A stretch of 30,325 nucleotides of DNA from an uncultured Brachyspira sp. (GCF_910578695.1 NZ_CAJTQJ010000028.1:1-30325); one strand, 5' to 3'. Shown: positions 15,490 through 24,214, numbered from the stretch's first letter. Notes: generated by a model from the sequence alone, not told the origin. Translations and numbers: made by a program.

Positions 15490-16226
15490 TATCTATCTCC
15501 TTTGGCACTGATAACTTTACCTGCATCATCCTGCTTATGTTCTTTCTTATCAAGAATTTCTCCCTTATATATCCACACTTTTATTCCGATAATACCGAAT
15601 GTAGTAAGTGCTTCAGCAGTGCCGTAATCTATATTAGCTCTTAATGTATGTAATGGTACCGAACCATTTTTGTACTGTTCTGTTCTAGCAATATCAGCTC
15701 CTGCTAAACGGCCAGAACACATAACTTTTATACCTTTAGCACCTTTCTTCATAGCCTGAGTTATAACACTTTTCATAGCTCTTCTGAAAGCAACACGCAT
15801 CTCTAATTGACGGGCTACATTCTGAGCTGCTAAATTAGCATCTAACTCTGCATCTCTAATTTCTGTAATAGAGAAATGAACTGGTTTTTTTACCATTTTC
15901 TGAACTACTGTTTTTACAGTTTCAACTCTCTGTCCTTTAGGACCTATTACAACTCCTGCTCTTGCAGTAGAGATAAAAATATTGATTCTATCTGGGAAAC
16001 GCACTATTTGTATATCAGATATAGCAGGGTCAAAAGACTCTTTCTTTCCGCCTATTTTTCTCTGTTCTTCTTTTAAAGTTTTATAATAATAATTCATTAT
16101 ATAGCGTCTGACAGATAAATCTTCATGCAAACTATCCGCATAAGTTCTGCTATCTTCAAACCATTTACTAGACCAAGTTTTGTTAATTCCGAGTCTTAAA
16201 CCTATTGGACTAACCTTTTGACCCAT
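15489..16226 (-). CDS. rpsC: 30S ribosomal protein S3
   Basis: Small-subunit head protein lining the mRNA entry channel (245 aa). It begins MGQKVSPIGLRLGINKTWSSKWF. A KH domain carries the VVIGPKGQRVETVK loop (about residues 92-105), and the C-terminal domain has GAKGIKVMCSGRLAGADIARTEQY and the VPLHTLRANIDYGTAEALTTFGIIGIKVWIYKGE block. A GGAGG for this gene lies in the last codons of rplV. The short charged tail is unremarkable. Confidence 0.96.
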   Translation of the reverse strand: MGQKVSPIGLRLGINKTWSSKWFEDSRTYADSLHEDLSVRRYIMNYYYKTLKEEQRKIGGKKESFDPAISDIQIVRFPDRINIFISTARAGVVIGPKGQRVETVKTVVQKMVKKPVHFSITEIRDAELDANLAAQNVARQLEMRVAFRRAMKSVITQAMKKGAKGIKVMCSGRLAGADIARTEQYKNGSVPLHTLRANIDYGTAEALTTFGIIGIKVWIYKGEILDKKEHKQDDAGKVISAKGDR

Positions 16227-16229
16227 AGT

Positions 16230-16637
16230 TTATACCTCCGCTGCTTTAGGTGCCTCTTCTTTTACAGCACTCTTAACTTTAATTTTTTTCTTTTCAGGTT
16301 TTTTATCATCACTTAATACTATAGTAATATGTGAAAGTCTTTTTAATATTGGATCAGCACTTCCTCTGCTTGCTGCACGTATTCTTTTCAAAGTCGGAGC
16401 TTTATCTACATAAGCAGCTTTTACCCATAATGTATCAGGATTGATATTTCTTGATTGGAAAATAGCATTAGCTATTCCGCTTTTAATAGCCTTTCTTAGA
16501 ACTACTGATGACATCTGAGGCATTGTTGTCAAATTGAATATAGCATGATTAACATACTCGCCTTTAACAAAAGGAAGAAGTCTTGCCACTTTTCTTCTGC
16601 CAATGCGTAAATAACGTACCTTTACTTTATAATCCAT
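16230..16637 (-). CDS. rplV: 50S ribosomal protein L22
   Basis: Large-subunit protein whose beta-hairpin lines the exit tunnel. The 135 aa show YLRIGRRKVARLLPFVKG, the SGIANAIFQSRNINPDTLWVKAAYVDKAPTLKRIRAASRGSADPI hairpin region, and a Lys/Ala/Glu-rich tail of about 25 residues beyond the usual C-terminus. It lies 3 bases before rpsC. Confidence 0.95.
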   Translation of the reverse strand: MDYKVKVRYLRIGRRKVARLLPFVKGEYVNHAIFNLTTMPQMSSVVLRKAIKSGIANAIFQSRNINPDTLWVKAAYVDKAPTLKRIRAASRGSADPILKRLSHITIVLSDDKKPEKKKIKVKSAVKEEAPKAAEV

Positions 16638-16648
16638 AGTCTAAATCC

Positions 16649-16918
16649 TTATTTCTTACCTACTTTAGCGGCACCTGCATGAGATATAAATTTTCTTGTC
16701 GGTGCAAATTCGCCTAATTTATGACCTATCATATTTTCTTGTATATAAACTGCTACAAATGTTTTTCCATTATGAACATTTATAGTAAAGCCTATCATCT
16801 CTGGAATTATTGTTGAAGCACGGCTATAAGTTTTTATTTGATGCTTATTATCTCCAGCTTGTATCTTCTTAAAAAGATTCTTATCTACAAAAGGTCCTTT
16901 TTTAATAGAGCGAGACAT
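16649..16918 (-). CDS. rpsS: 30S ribosomal protein S19
   Basis: Small-subunit head protein paired with S13 (89 aa). It begins MSRSIKKGPFVDKNLFKKI and includes the signature STIIPEMIGFTINVHNGKTFVAVYI and MIGHKLGEFAPTRKF. Length is normal. The ATG overlaps the rplB stop (TAATG). Confidence 0.96.
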   Translation of the reverse strand: MSRSIKKGPFVDKNLFKKIQAGDNKHQIKTYSRASTIIPEMIGFTINVHNGKTFVAVYIQENMIGHKLGEFAPTRKFISHAGAAKVGKK

Positions 16919-17754
16919 TATTTCTTACCCCCTCTTCTCTTAATTATTAATCTGTCAGAATATTTATGTTTTTTTCTGGTTTTATATCCCTTAGTAGGCA
17001 CGCCTGTTGGTGAAACAGGATGAGGATTACCTTGTCCGCTTTTACCTTCACCGCCGCCATGAGGGTGATCTACTGGGTTCATTACAACACCTCTTACTTT
17101 TGGTCTTCTGCCTTTATGTCTTGTAGTACCAGCTTTACCGTCTGTAGTATTGAAATGATCTAAATTTCCAATCTGCCCTATAGTAGCATAGCAATTTTCT
17201 AATATTCTTCTCTCTTCTCCTGAACGAAGTCTTATTACGCAATAACCGCCTGATTTAGCTGTTATCTGAGCTCCTCCGCCTGCCGCTCTGACAAGCTGAC
17301 CGCCTTTTTTAGGAGTTATTTCAATGTTATGTATTATAGTACCTAATGGAATTTTTTTCAATGGCAAACTGCAGCCTATTTTAACTTTTGCATTTTCACC
17401 GCTTACTACTCTATCGCCTACATTTAATCCCAATGGCCATATTATATATCTTTTTTCGCCATCTGTATAGTGAAGCAATGCGATGCGAGCAGTTCTATTA
17501 GGATCATATTCTATAGAAACTACTTTAGCTTCTATATCATGCTTATCTCTTCTAAAATCTACATATCTAAATAGTTTTTTATGTCCGCCTCCGCGACGAC
17601 GCATAGTTATAATACCATTTGAACCGCGTCCGCTTATACGTTTTTTTCCGTGTACCAATGATTTACAGGGCTCATTTGTTGTAATATCCGAAAAATCAAC
17701 TACTGTACGATAACGCAGACTTGGTGTTGTCGGTTTAAATTTCTTAATAGCCAT
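16918..17754 (-). CDS. rplB: 50S ribosomal protein L2
   Basis: Large conserved protein needed for subunit joining and peptidyl transferase structure (278 aa). It shows SGRGSNGIITMRRRGGGHKKLFRYVDF, a central SH3-like domain and the C-terminal signature GVVMNPVDHPHGGGEGKSGQG, whose histidine equivalent to E. coli H229 is kept. The gene is complete and its stop overlaps the rpsS start. Confidence 0.97.
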   Translation of the reverse strand: MAIKKFKPTTPSLRYRTVVDFSDITTNEPCKSLVHGKKRISGRGSNGIITMRRRGGGHKKLFRYVDFRRDKHDIEAKVVSIEYDPNRTARIALLHYTDGEKRYIIWPLGLNVGDRVVSGENAKVKIGCSLPLKKIPLGTIIHNIEITPKKGGQLVRAAGGGAQITAKSGGYCVIRLRSGEERRILENCYATIGQIGNLDHFNTTDGKAGTTRHKGRRPKVRGVVMNPVDHPHGGGEGKSGQGNPHPVSPTGVPTKGYKTRKKHKYSDRLIIKRRGGKK

Positions 17755-17766
17755 CAGTATCCCTCA

Positions 17767-18066
17767 TTATTTTACTATATCTATTGATTCTTTGCCGTCA
17801 AGAACTATTATCGCTTTCTTATAACTGCGTGTATATCCGCGTCTGCTCATTCTGCGATTTTTCTTTTTAGGCTTTACATTTATTATCTTACAATCTAACG
17901 GATGAACATTAAATATTTTCTCAACCGCTTTCATCAATTCCTGCTTATTAGCATCCTGTCTTACTTTAAATACATAATAACGCTTCTCTGTTCCTCTAGG
18001 CTCAGTTCTAAGCATATTACTTTTTTCTGTAAGTATAGGCTCTATTAAAAGTGAATACATGCTCAT
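17767..18066 (-). CDS. rplW: 50S ribosomal protein L23
   Basis: Tunnel-exit protein that docks trigger factor and SRP (99 aa). The frame is open eight residues further upstream, into rplD. The ATG at 18066 is preferred because AAGGG lies 8 bases before it and it starts 4 bases after the rplD stop. The sequence shows LLIEPILTEKSNML, VRQDANKQELMKAVEKIFNV and INVKPKKKNRRMSRRGYTRSYKKAIIVL, all typical. Confidence 0.93.
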   Translation of the reverse strand: MSMYSLLIEPILTEKSNMLRTEPRGTEKRYYVFKVRQDANKQELMKAVEKIFNVHPLDCKIINVKPKKKNRRMSRRGYTRSYKKAIIVLDGKESIDIVK

Positions 18067-18070
18067 ATTT

Positions 18071-18718
18071 TTAACCCTTAATTCTAGCATTTAATTTAGA
18101 TAAAGCTGTTTTAGTAAAATATACCTCATCAGCATAAAATAAAGGATGTACAGACATACTGTCTGCATTTACAAGCTTTAAATCTTTAATATTTCTTAAT
18201 GATAATAATAATTTATTATAATTATCACCTAAAGCTTCATCTTTACCTACTACAAATGCCACTTTTCTTGTATTTGGTTCTTTAACCTTACTTATAAAAC
18301 TAGCCATTCTTTTTGTTTTTGGAGCGTCAAAAGTAAAATCCTCAAAAACTTTAAGAACATTGCTTCCATATTTTAAAGATAAAACAGACAATAGAGCCTT
18401 ACGTTTCATTTTCTTTGGCAATCTATAGCTATAATCTCTAGGCTTAGGAGTATGAGTTTTACCTCCGCCTACCCAAATTGGCGACCTAGTAGAACCTGAT
18501 CTTGCTCTTCCTGTACCTTTTTGTCTCCAAGGCTTTTTACCGCCTCCTGAAACTTCTGCTCTTGTTTTAGTAGAGTGAGTTCCCTGACGCCTATTAGCTA
18601 ATTCATTTTTGATTGCTTCGTAAAGTAGATTATTGTTAACTTCTGATTTAAATATCTCATCAACAATCTCTAAATTGCCTACGCTATCTCCATTTTCATT
18701 TAGTATTACTACTTCCAT
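18071..18718 (-). CDS. rplD: 50S ribosomal protein L4
   Basis: Tunnel-constriction protein (215 aa) that in E. coli also represses its own operon. It contains RRQGTHSTKTRAEVSGGGKKPWRQKGTGRARSGSTRSPIWVGGG, the long rRNA-binding loop signature. Its length is close to the family norm. I found no recognisable L4 regulatory leader at the S10 end of the cluster. Confidence 0.95.
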   Translation of the reverse strand: MEVVILNENGDSVGNLEIVDEIFKSEVNNNLLYEAIKNELANRRQGTHSTKTRAEVSGGGKKPWRQKGTGRARSGSTRSPIWVGGGKTHTPKPRDYSYRLPKKMKRKALLSVLSLKYGSNVLKVFEDFTFDAPKTKRMASFISKVKEPNTRKVAFVVGKDEALGDNYNKLLLSLRNIKDLKLVNADSMSVHPLFYADEVYFTKTALSKLNARIKG

Positions 18719-18747
18719 TTTATCATCCTGTTATTATTTCACTCTAA

Positions 18748-19401
18748 TTAATTCATTGAGTTCTTCTTTTTATTGCGTTTTTTAACCGCTGATGTCAATT
18801 TTACTATGCTGTTAATAGCACCGGGTATAGCACCTTTAATCATAATCAAATTATCATCAGGTCTTATTTCAACTACTTTCAAATTTTGTATAGTTGTTAA
18901 AGCATTACCCATATGACCGGGCATACCTTTACCTTTCCATACTCTTGAAGGGTAGCTGTTACATCCTATAGAACCTGCTCTTCTTCTAAAGTTAGAGCCA
19001 TGGCTCATAGGACCGCCGTCATAGTTATGTCTTTTCATTACTCCTGCAAAACCGCGTCCTTTACTCAAAGAACTAACATCTATAAAATCGCCTGCTTGAA
19101 ATATATCTGCTTTAAGCTCCTGACCTACTGTATATGAACTAGTATTATCCATTCTGAACTCTTTCAAATATTTCTTAGGCTCTAAATTTGCTTTTTTAAA
19201 CTGACCTATTTGAGGCTTATTTAAATGCTTTTCTTTTACGGCACCATAGCCCAATTGAATAGCACTGTAGCCATCTTTCTCATTATCTCTTATCTGCATA
19301 ACTGTGCATGGTCCAGCCTCTACAACTGTTACTGCTATAGCATTGCCAGTTTCATCGAAAACTGTTGTCATACCCAATTTTTTGCCAATTATTCCTACCA
19401 T
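18748..19401 (-). CDS. rplC: 50S ribosomal protein L3
   Basis: Assembly-initiating protein whose long loop reaches the peptidyl transferase centre (217 aa). It begins MVGIIGKKLGMTTVFDETGN. The loop runs through RGFAGVMKRHNYDGGPMSHGS to the IGCNSYPSRVWKGKGMPGHMG block. Residues 148 and 149 are Asn and Ser, the unmutated state at positions linked to pleuromutilin (tiamulin) resistance in Brachyspira. AGAGG lies 8 bases before the ATG. A 103-base spacer with a hairpin separates it from rpsJ. Confidence 0.96.
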   Translation of the reverse strand: MVGIIGKKLGMTTVFDETGNAIAVTVVEAGPCTVMQIRDNEKDGYSAIQLGYGAVKEKHLNKPQIGQFKKANLEPKKYLKEFRMDNTSSYTVGQELKADIFQAGDFIDVSSLSKGRGFAGVMKRHNYDGGPMSHGSNFRRRAGSIGCNSYPSRVWKGKGMPGHMGNALTTIQNLKVVEIRPDDNLIMIKGAIPGAINSIVKLTSAVKKRNKKKNSMN

Positions 19402-19458
19402 CGGCGAATCCTCTATAATGATTTTACTTACTACTTTTCTATTGTTTCAAACTATTAC

Positions 19459-19484
19459 AGATAAAACGTAGTAAAGCTTTATCT
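19459..19484 (-). other. Possible hairpin between rpsJ and rplC
   Basis: AGATAAA (19459-19465) and TTTATCT (19478-19484) form a 7-bp stem with a 12-base loop inside the rpsJ-rplC spacer, the longest spacer between two ribosomal protein genes within the cluster. There is no T-run, so it is not a terminator. It may be chance, an RNA processing site or part of a leader for rplC. Confidence 0.3.
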
Positions 19485-19504
19485 TTAATATTTCAATTAA
19501 ACAC

Positions 19505-19810
19505 TTATTTAAGCTGAACATCAACCCCAGCCGGAAGTGCTAATTTTTTAAGAGACTCTGTTGTCTGAGGAGTTACATCAAAGATATCTATTAATCTCTT
19601 ATATATACGCATCTCAAATTGTTCTCTTGATTTAATGTTTACATGCGGACTTCTTATTACTGTTACCTTACGAATGCTTGTAGGCAATGGTATAGGTCCT
19701 GATACTCTAGCTCCTGTTTTCTTTACACTAGCTACTATAGACTGAGCTGATTGATCAATAAGCTCAATATCAAAGGCTTTTAGTTTAACTCGTATTTTCT
19801 GTTCTTTCAT
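19505..19810 (-). CDS. rpsJ: 30S ribosomal protein S10 (NusE)
   Basis: Small-subunit head protein that also links NusG and NusB to transcribing polymerase (101 aa). It shows KIRVKLKAFDIELIDQSAQSIV, GARVSGPIPLPTSIRKVTVIRSPHVNIKSREQFEMR and IDVTPQ-like DVTPQTTESLKKLALPAGVDVQ. It follows tuf after an 83-base spacer that contains a hairpin. The Shine-Dalgarno is weak (a GAG about 11 bases from the ATG). Confidence 0.96.
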   Translation of the reverse strand: MKEQKIRVKLKAFDIELIDQSAQSIVASVKKTGARVSGPIPLPTSIRKVTVIRSPHVNIKSREQFEMRIYKRLIDIFDVTPQTTESLKKLALPAGVDVQLK

Positions 19811-19842
19811 AGCTTGAATTACTCGCTTTCTCTTAATTTATT

Positions 19843-19878
19843 AAAGGGTATATCTTTAATAAAAAAGTCATACCCTTT
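19843..19878 (-). promoter_or_regulatory. Hairpin between tuf and rpsJ
   Basis: On the minus strand, AAAGGGTAT (19878-19870) pairs perfectly with ATACCCTTT (19851-19843) around an 18-base loop that contains a run of six T. It lies right after the tuf stop, at the junction of the str-type and S10-type genes. No clean T-run follows the second arm in the direction of transcription, so it is at best a partial terminator. An attenuator, mRNA 3' end stabiliser or processing site fits as well. Confidence 0.5.
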
Positions 19879-19893
19879 TATTTCTTAATTTAA

Positions 19894-21120
19894 TTATTCT
19901 AATATTTTTGTTACAACGCCATTACCTACTGTCTTACCGCCTTCACGAATAGCAAATCTTTGTTTTTCTTCCATAGCGATTGGAGTGATAAGCTCAATAG
20001 TTAAGTTAGCATTGTCGCCCGGCATAATCATCTGTGCACCTTCTGCTAAATTTATTACTCCTGTCACATCTGTTGTTCTAAAGTACATTTGAGGTCTGTA
20101 GCCTGTTACGAAACCGCTATGTCTTCCGCCCTCTTCTTTCTTCAAGATATAAACTTCTGCTTCAAATTTTTTATGAGGAGTGATAGTACCAGGTTTAGCT
20201 AATACCTGCCCTCTTTCTACTGCTTTACGCTCAATACCTCTTAAAAGACAGCCTACATTATAACCAGCTATACCAACAACTTCTTTTTTGAACATCTCAA
20301 CGCCTGTACAAGTCGTTTTCTGAGTGTCTCTGATACCAACTATTTCAACTTCATTACCTTTCTCAATTTTACCTCTTTCAATTCTTCCAGTAACAACTGT
20401 ACCTCTTCCCGGAATTGAGTATACATCTTCAATTGACATTAAGAAATCTTTATCTACTTCACGAACAGGATCTGGAATATATGTATCTAATGCATTTAAT
20501 AAGTCTATTATGCATTTACAATCAGGATCAGTTCTAGGATCTTTTCCTGCTTCAATAGCCTGAATAGCTTTAATTGCAGAACCTCTGATAATAGGAGTTT
20601 TAGAGCCGTCAAAACCATAATGATCTAATACATCTATTACTTCTGCTTCTACTATTTCAGCCATTTCAGGATCATCTAATTTATCGCATTTATTTAGGAA
20701 TACAACTATATAATTTACGCCTACCTGTCTTGAAAGAAGAACATGCTCTTTAGTCTGAGGCATTACTCCGTCTTCTGCTGATACTACCAATATAGCACCG
20801 TCCATCTGAGCAGCACCTGTAATCATATTTTTAATATAGTCAGCGTGACCCGGACAGTCTACATGGGCATAGTGTCTGTTATCAGATTCATATTCAACAT
20901 GCGATGTTGCAATTGTCAATATCTTTGTTGGGTCTCTTCTTCCCTGACTTTCAGAAGCTTTTGCAACTGAGTCATAAGCTACTCTTTGTACTGTTTCTGG
21001 GAACATTGCAGATGATACTGCTGTTATTGATGATGTCAATGTTGTTTTACCATGGTCAACGTGTCCGATAGTACCAACATTTACGTGTGTCTTTTTACCT
21101 TCGTAAGTTCCTTTAGCCAT
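19894..21120 (-). CDS. tuf: Elongation factor Tu
   Basis: GTPase that delivers aminoacyl-tRNA to the ribosome (408 aa). The G1 motif GHVDHGKT is near residue 19, G3 DCPGHADY near 85 and G4 NKCD near 143. Domains II and III follow, ending with EGGKTVGNGVVTKILE. It is slightly longer than the ~394 aa E. coli protein because of small insertions in the G domain. GGAGG precedes the ATG, as expected for a highly expressed gene. Confidence 0.97.
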   Translation of the reverse strand: MAKGTYEGKKTHVNVGTIGHVDHGKTTLTSSITAVSSAMFPETVQRVAYDSVAKASESQGRRDPTKILTIATSHVEYESDNRHYAHVDCPGHADYIKNMITGAAQMDGAILVVSAEDGVMPQTKEHVLLSRQVGVNYIVVFLNKCDKLDDPEMAEIVEAEVIDVLDHYGFDGSKTPIIRGSAIKAIQAIEAGKDPRTDPDCKCIIDLLNALDTYIPDPVREVDKDFLMSIEDVYSIPGRGTVVTGRIERGKIEKGNEVEIVGIRDTQKTTCTGVEMFKKEVVGIAGYNVGCLLRGIERKAVERGQVLAKPGTITPHKKFEAEVYILKKEEGGRHSGFVTGYRPQMYFRTTDVTGVINLAEGAQMIMPGDNANLTIELITPIAMEEKQRFAIREGGKTVGNGVVTKILE

Positions 21121-21188
21121 TTTAATCCTCCAATTATTTATACTTTAGTAATTTATTTTTATATTTAATTTGTAACATTTTCAGCTAC

Positions 21189-23270
21189 TTACTTGCTGCT
21201 GCCCATTCTAGCACCTATTATCTCTTCTGCTACATTTTTAGGTACTTCCTCGTAATGAGAAAACTGCATTGTATAGCTAGCTCTTCCCTGAGAGACATTT
21301 CTGATGCTTGTAGTATATCCGAACATCTCTGCAAGAGGTACTGTAGCATTTATAGATTTATAGCCTGATTTATCTGTAAATCCATGTACTTGTCCTCTTC
21401 TTGAAGCTAAATCGCCTATTATATCGCCCATATAATCTTCAGGAGTTACAACCTCTACTGTCATCATAGGTTCTAATAAATAAGGATCTGCTTTTTTACA
21501 TCCCTCTTTGAAACCCATTGAAGCAGCAATTTTAAATGCCATTTCTGATGAATCTACTGGGTGAAATGATCCGTCATAAGCTGATACTATAACATCAAGC
21601 ATAGGATAATTAGCAAGAACTCCTGTATTCATAGATTCTACGCAGCCTTTTTCTACAGCTGGTATATACTCTCTTGGAACTGCTCCTCCGACTATTTCAT
21701 TATTAAATTTAAATCCTGCATTATTTTCATTAGGTCCTATTCTAAGCCATACATCTCCGTACTGACCTTTACCGCCTGACTGACGAACGAATTTACCCTG
21801 AACTTCAACAGTTTTCTTAATACCTTCTCTATAAGATACCTGAGGGCGTCCTACATTTGCCTCAACCTTATATTCTCTTTTCATTCTATCGCAGATAATC
21901 TCTAAATGAAGCTCTCCCATACCTGCAATAATTGTCTGTCCTGTTTCTTCATCAAAACTAACTCTGAATGTAGGGTCTTCTTCAGCAAGTCTTGATAAAG
22001 CTACTGACATTTTGTCTCTATCGCCTTTTGTTTTAGGCTCTATTGCAACATTGATTACTGGTTCAGGGAAATTAATTGATTCTAATATGATAGGAGAATT
22101 TTCAGGACATAATGTATCTCCTGTTGTTGTATCTTTAAGTCCTACTGCTGCTGCTATATCTCCTGAATAAACAACATCAATTTCTTCTCTTTTATTAGCA
22201 TGCATTTGAAGTATTCTTCCGATACGCTCTCTTTTGCCTTTTGTAGCATTAAACACATAAGAGCCTGCTTCCAAAATACCTGAATAAACTCTTAAAAATG
22301 CTATCTTTCCTACATGAGGATCTGTCATAATTTTGAATGCTAATGCACTGAATTTTTCATCATCTGATATTTTTCTTTTTATAACATTACCATTCAAATC
22401 AGAACCCTCTACTTCCTGCTTATCAACAGGAGAAGGCAGATAATCAACTATTCCATTTATTAATACTTGAATACCTTTATTTTTGAAAGCTGTACCGCAG
22501 AACATAGGAAAGAAATCGGCTGTTAATGTAGCTGTTCTTATAAGTCTTTTTATTGTAGCTGCATCTATCTCTTCGCCTTCAAAAAATTTATTCATAGCAT
22601 CATCATCATATTCAACAATAGCTTCTAATAATGAATTTCTGTATTCCTCTGCTTTTTCTTTTAATTCAGGTCTGATTTCTCTCTCTTCTATCTTCATACC
22701 GTCTTCAGAAACCCAAATTATTTCTTTCATATTTACTAAATCAACAACACCCTCAAAATTACTTTCTGCACCTATAGGTATAACTACAGGATGGCTATTA
22801 GCTTTTAATCTATCTCTTGTCTGGTCTAAAACAGCATAAAAATTAGCCCCTATTCTGTCCATTTTATTAACAAAAATAGCTCTAGGTATTTTATAATTGC
22901 TAGCCTGTCTCCATACGGTTTCACTTTGAGGCTGAACACCTCCAACTGAACAGAAAACTCCTACTGCACTGTCAAGAACCCTTAAAGATCTTTCTACTTC
23001 TGCAGTAAAGTCAACGTGTCCCGGAGTATCTATTAAATTAATCCTATTTCCATTCCAAAAACATGTAGTTGCAGCTGAAGTGATAGTAATACCTCTTTCT
23101 CTCTCCTGCTCCATCCAGTCCATTTCTGCCGCACCTTCATGCACTTCTCCTAATCTATGAGTTTTACCTGTAAAGAATAATATACGCTCACTTAAAGTAG
23201 TTTTACCCGCATCAATATGAGCCATAATACCGATATTACGTGTGTTTTCTAATGAAATTTGACGTGCCAC
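21189..23270 (-). CDS. fusA: Elongation factor G (GTG start)
   Basis: Translocation GTPase (693 aa). G1 is AHIDAGKTT near residue 17, followed by the switch I region ERERGITITSAATT, G3 DTPGHVDF and G4 NKMD. The GERGELHLEI-like block reads GMGELHLEIICDRMKREY, and domains IV-V end in the usual way. The start is GTG at 23270, preceded by AAGGAG at a good distance. It lies between rpsG and tuf as in the classical str operon. Confidence 0.97.
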   Translation of the reverse strand: MARQISLENTRNIGIMAHIDAGKTTLSERILFFTGKTHRLGEVHEGAAEMDWMEQERERGITITSAATTCFWNGNRINLIDTPGHVDFTAEVERSLRVLDSAVGVFCSVGGVQPQSETVWRQASNYKIPRAIFVNKMDRIGANFYAVLDQTRDRLKANSHPVVIPIGAESNFEGVVDLVNMKEIIWVSEDGMKIEEREIRPELKEKAEEYRNSLLEAIVEYDDDAMNKFFEGEEIDAATIKRLIRTATLTADFFPMFCGTAFKNKGIQVLINGIVDYLPSPVDKQEVEGSDLNGNVIKRKISDDEKFSALAFKIMTDPHVGKIAFLRVYSGILEAGSYVFNATKGKRERIGRILQMHANKREEIDVVYSGDIAAAVGLKDTTTGDTLCPENSPIILESINFPEPVINVAIEPKTKGDRDKMSVALSRLAEEDPTFRVSFDEETGQTIIAGMGELHLEIICDRMKREYKVEANVGRPQVSYREGIKKTVEVQGKFVRQSGGKGQYGDVWLRIGPNENNAGFKFNNEIVGGAVPREYIPAVEKGCVESMNTGVLANYPMLDVIVSAYDGSFHPVDSSEMAFKIAASMGFKEGCKKADPYLLEPMMTVEVVTPEDYMGDIIGDLASRRGQVHGFTDKSGYKSINATVPLAEMFGYTTSIRNVSQGRASYTMQFSHYEEVPKNVAEEIIGARMGSSK

Positions 23271-23290
23271 TTAAAAACTCTCCTTAAATA

Positions 23291-23761
23291 CTACCACCTG
23301 AAGTGTGCAAATGCTTTATTACCTTCAGCCATTCTATGAACTGTATCCCTCTTAGCAACTGCCTGACCTTTTCCGTCTATAGCATCTACTATTTCATTAG
23401 ATAAACGCTCTATCATACTTCTTCCGCCTCTTTTTCTTGAAGCATCTATAAGCCATGTAAATGCTAAAGAGTTCTGTCTATCAGGTCTTACATCAACAGG
23501 AACCTGATATGTAGAACCGCCTACTCTTCTTGATTTTACCTCTACGCGTGGCTTGATATTTTCTATAGCCTTATTAAAAGCCTCTAATCCGTCTTTACCT
23601 GTTTTTTCTTTAACTAAATCCATAGCCTTATAAAATATATTTTCAGCTTTACTTTTTTTACCGTCATACATAAGCTTATTTATAAACTTACTGATAATAA
23701 CGCTTCCGTAAATAGGATCAGCATCTATTTTTCTAGTTTGTGCTCTTCTTCTTCTAGCCAT
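23291..23761 (-). CDS. rpsG: 30S ribosomal protein S7
   Basis: Primary binder of the 16S 3' major domain (156 aa). It begins MARRRRAQTRKIDADPIYGS and contains the signature DGKKSKAENIFYKAMD, KPRVEVKSRRVGGSTYQVPVDVRPDRQNSLAFTWLIDASRKRGGRSM and the C-terminal EGNKAFAHFRW. The gene is complete and of normal length. Confidence 0.96.
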   Translation of the reverse strand: MARRRRAQTRKIDADPIYGSVIISKFINKLMYDGKKSKAENIFYKAMDLVKEKTGKDGLEAFNKAIENIKPRVEVKSRRVGGSTYQVPVDVRPDRQNSLAFTWLIDASRKRGGRSMIERLSNEIVDAIDGKGQAVAKRDTVHRMAEGNKAFAHFRW

Positions 23762-23775
23762 ATTACTTTACTCCA

Positions 23776-24150
23776 TTAAGCCTTTGGTTTTTTAGTGCCG
23801 TATTTACTTCTAGCTTTCATTCTCTTTTCTACGCCTGTAGCTTCACGGCTTCCGCGAACTATATGATAACGGCAGCCCGGCAAATCCTTAACACGGCCGC
23901 CTCTTATAAGCACACGGTTATGCTCCTGAAGAGTATGATCTATACCAGGAATATAAGCTGTTACTTCCATACCGTTAGTTACTCTCACACGGGCAATTTT
24001 ACGCATAGCTGAGTTAGGTTTTTTAGGAGTAGTTGTTGTTACACGGGTACATACTCCTTCTCTTTGCGGACATTTCATTAATGCAGGCGATTTAGTTTTA
24101 TTTATTATACGCTTGCGACCTTTTCTTACTAATTGATTAATTGTAGGCAT
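23776..24150 (-). CDS. rpsL: 30S ribosomal protein S12
   Basis: Decoding-site protein (124 aa). The start is ATG at 24150 (MPTINQLVRKGRK); a TTG three codons upstream is less likely. It shows GVCTRVTTTTPKKPNSAMRKIARV and the RVKDLPGCRYHIVRG loop. Lys43, a classic streptomycin-resistance position, is unmutated. It is the first gene of the cluster, with GAGG upstream and a leader of about 190 bases. Confidence 0.96.
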   Translation of the reverse strand: MPTINQLVRKGRKRIINKTKSPALMKCPQREGVCTRVTTTTPKKPNSAMRKIARVRVTNGMEVTAYIPGIDHTLQEHNRVLIRGGRVKDLPGCRYHIVRGSREATGVEKRMKARSKYGTKKPKA

Positions 24151-24190
24151 AAAATACAAAACCTCTAATTCTTTATTTTATTTATTACAA

Positions 24191-24214
24191 GCCAATCCGT
24201 TTTAAAGGACTGAC
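24191..24214 (-). promoter_or_regulatory. Leader hairpin upstream of rpsL
   Basis: On the minus strand GTCAGTCC (24214-24207) and GGATTGGC (24198-24191) form an 8-bp stem with two G-U pairs around an 8-base loop. It lies about 40 bases upstream of the rpsL start, inside the predicted str mRNA leader, and is distinctly richer in G and C than the surrounding spacer. Position and composition suggest a functional RNA element. Confidence 0.5.

Noticed and set aside
22483..22839. Open + strand frame of 118 codons inside fusA
   Set aside because: Antisense to highly conserved EF-G sequence with Ser-rich composition typical of a reverse-strand shadow.
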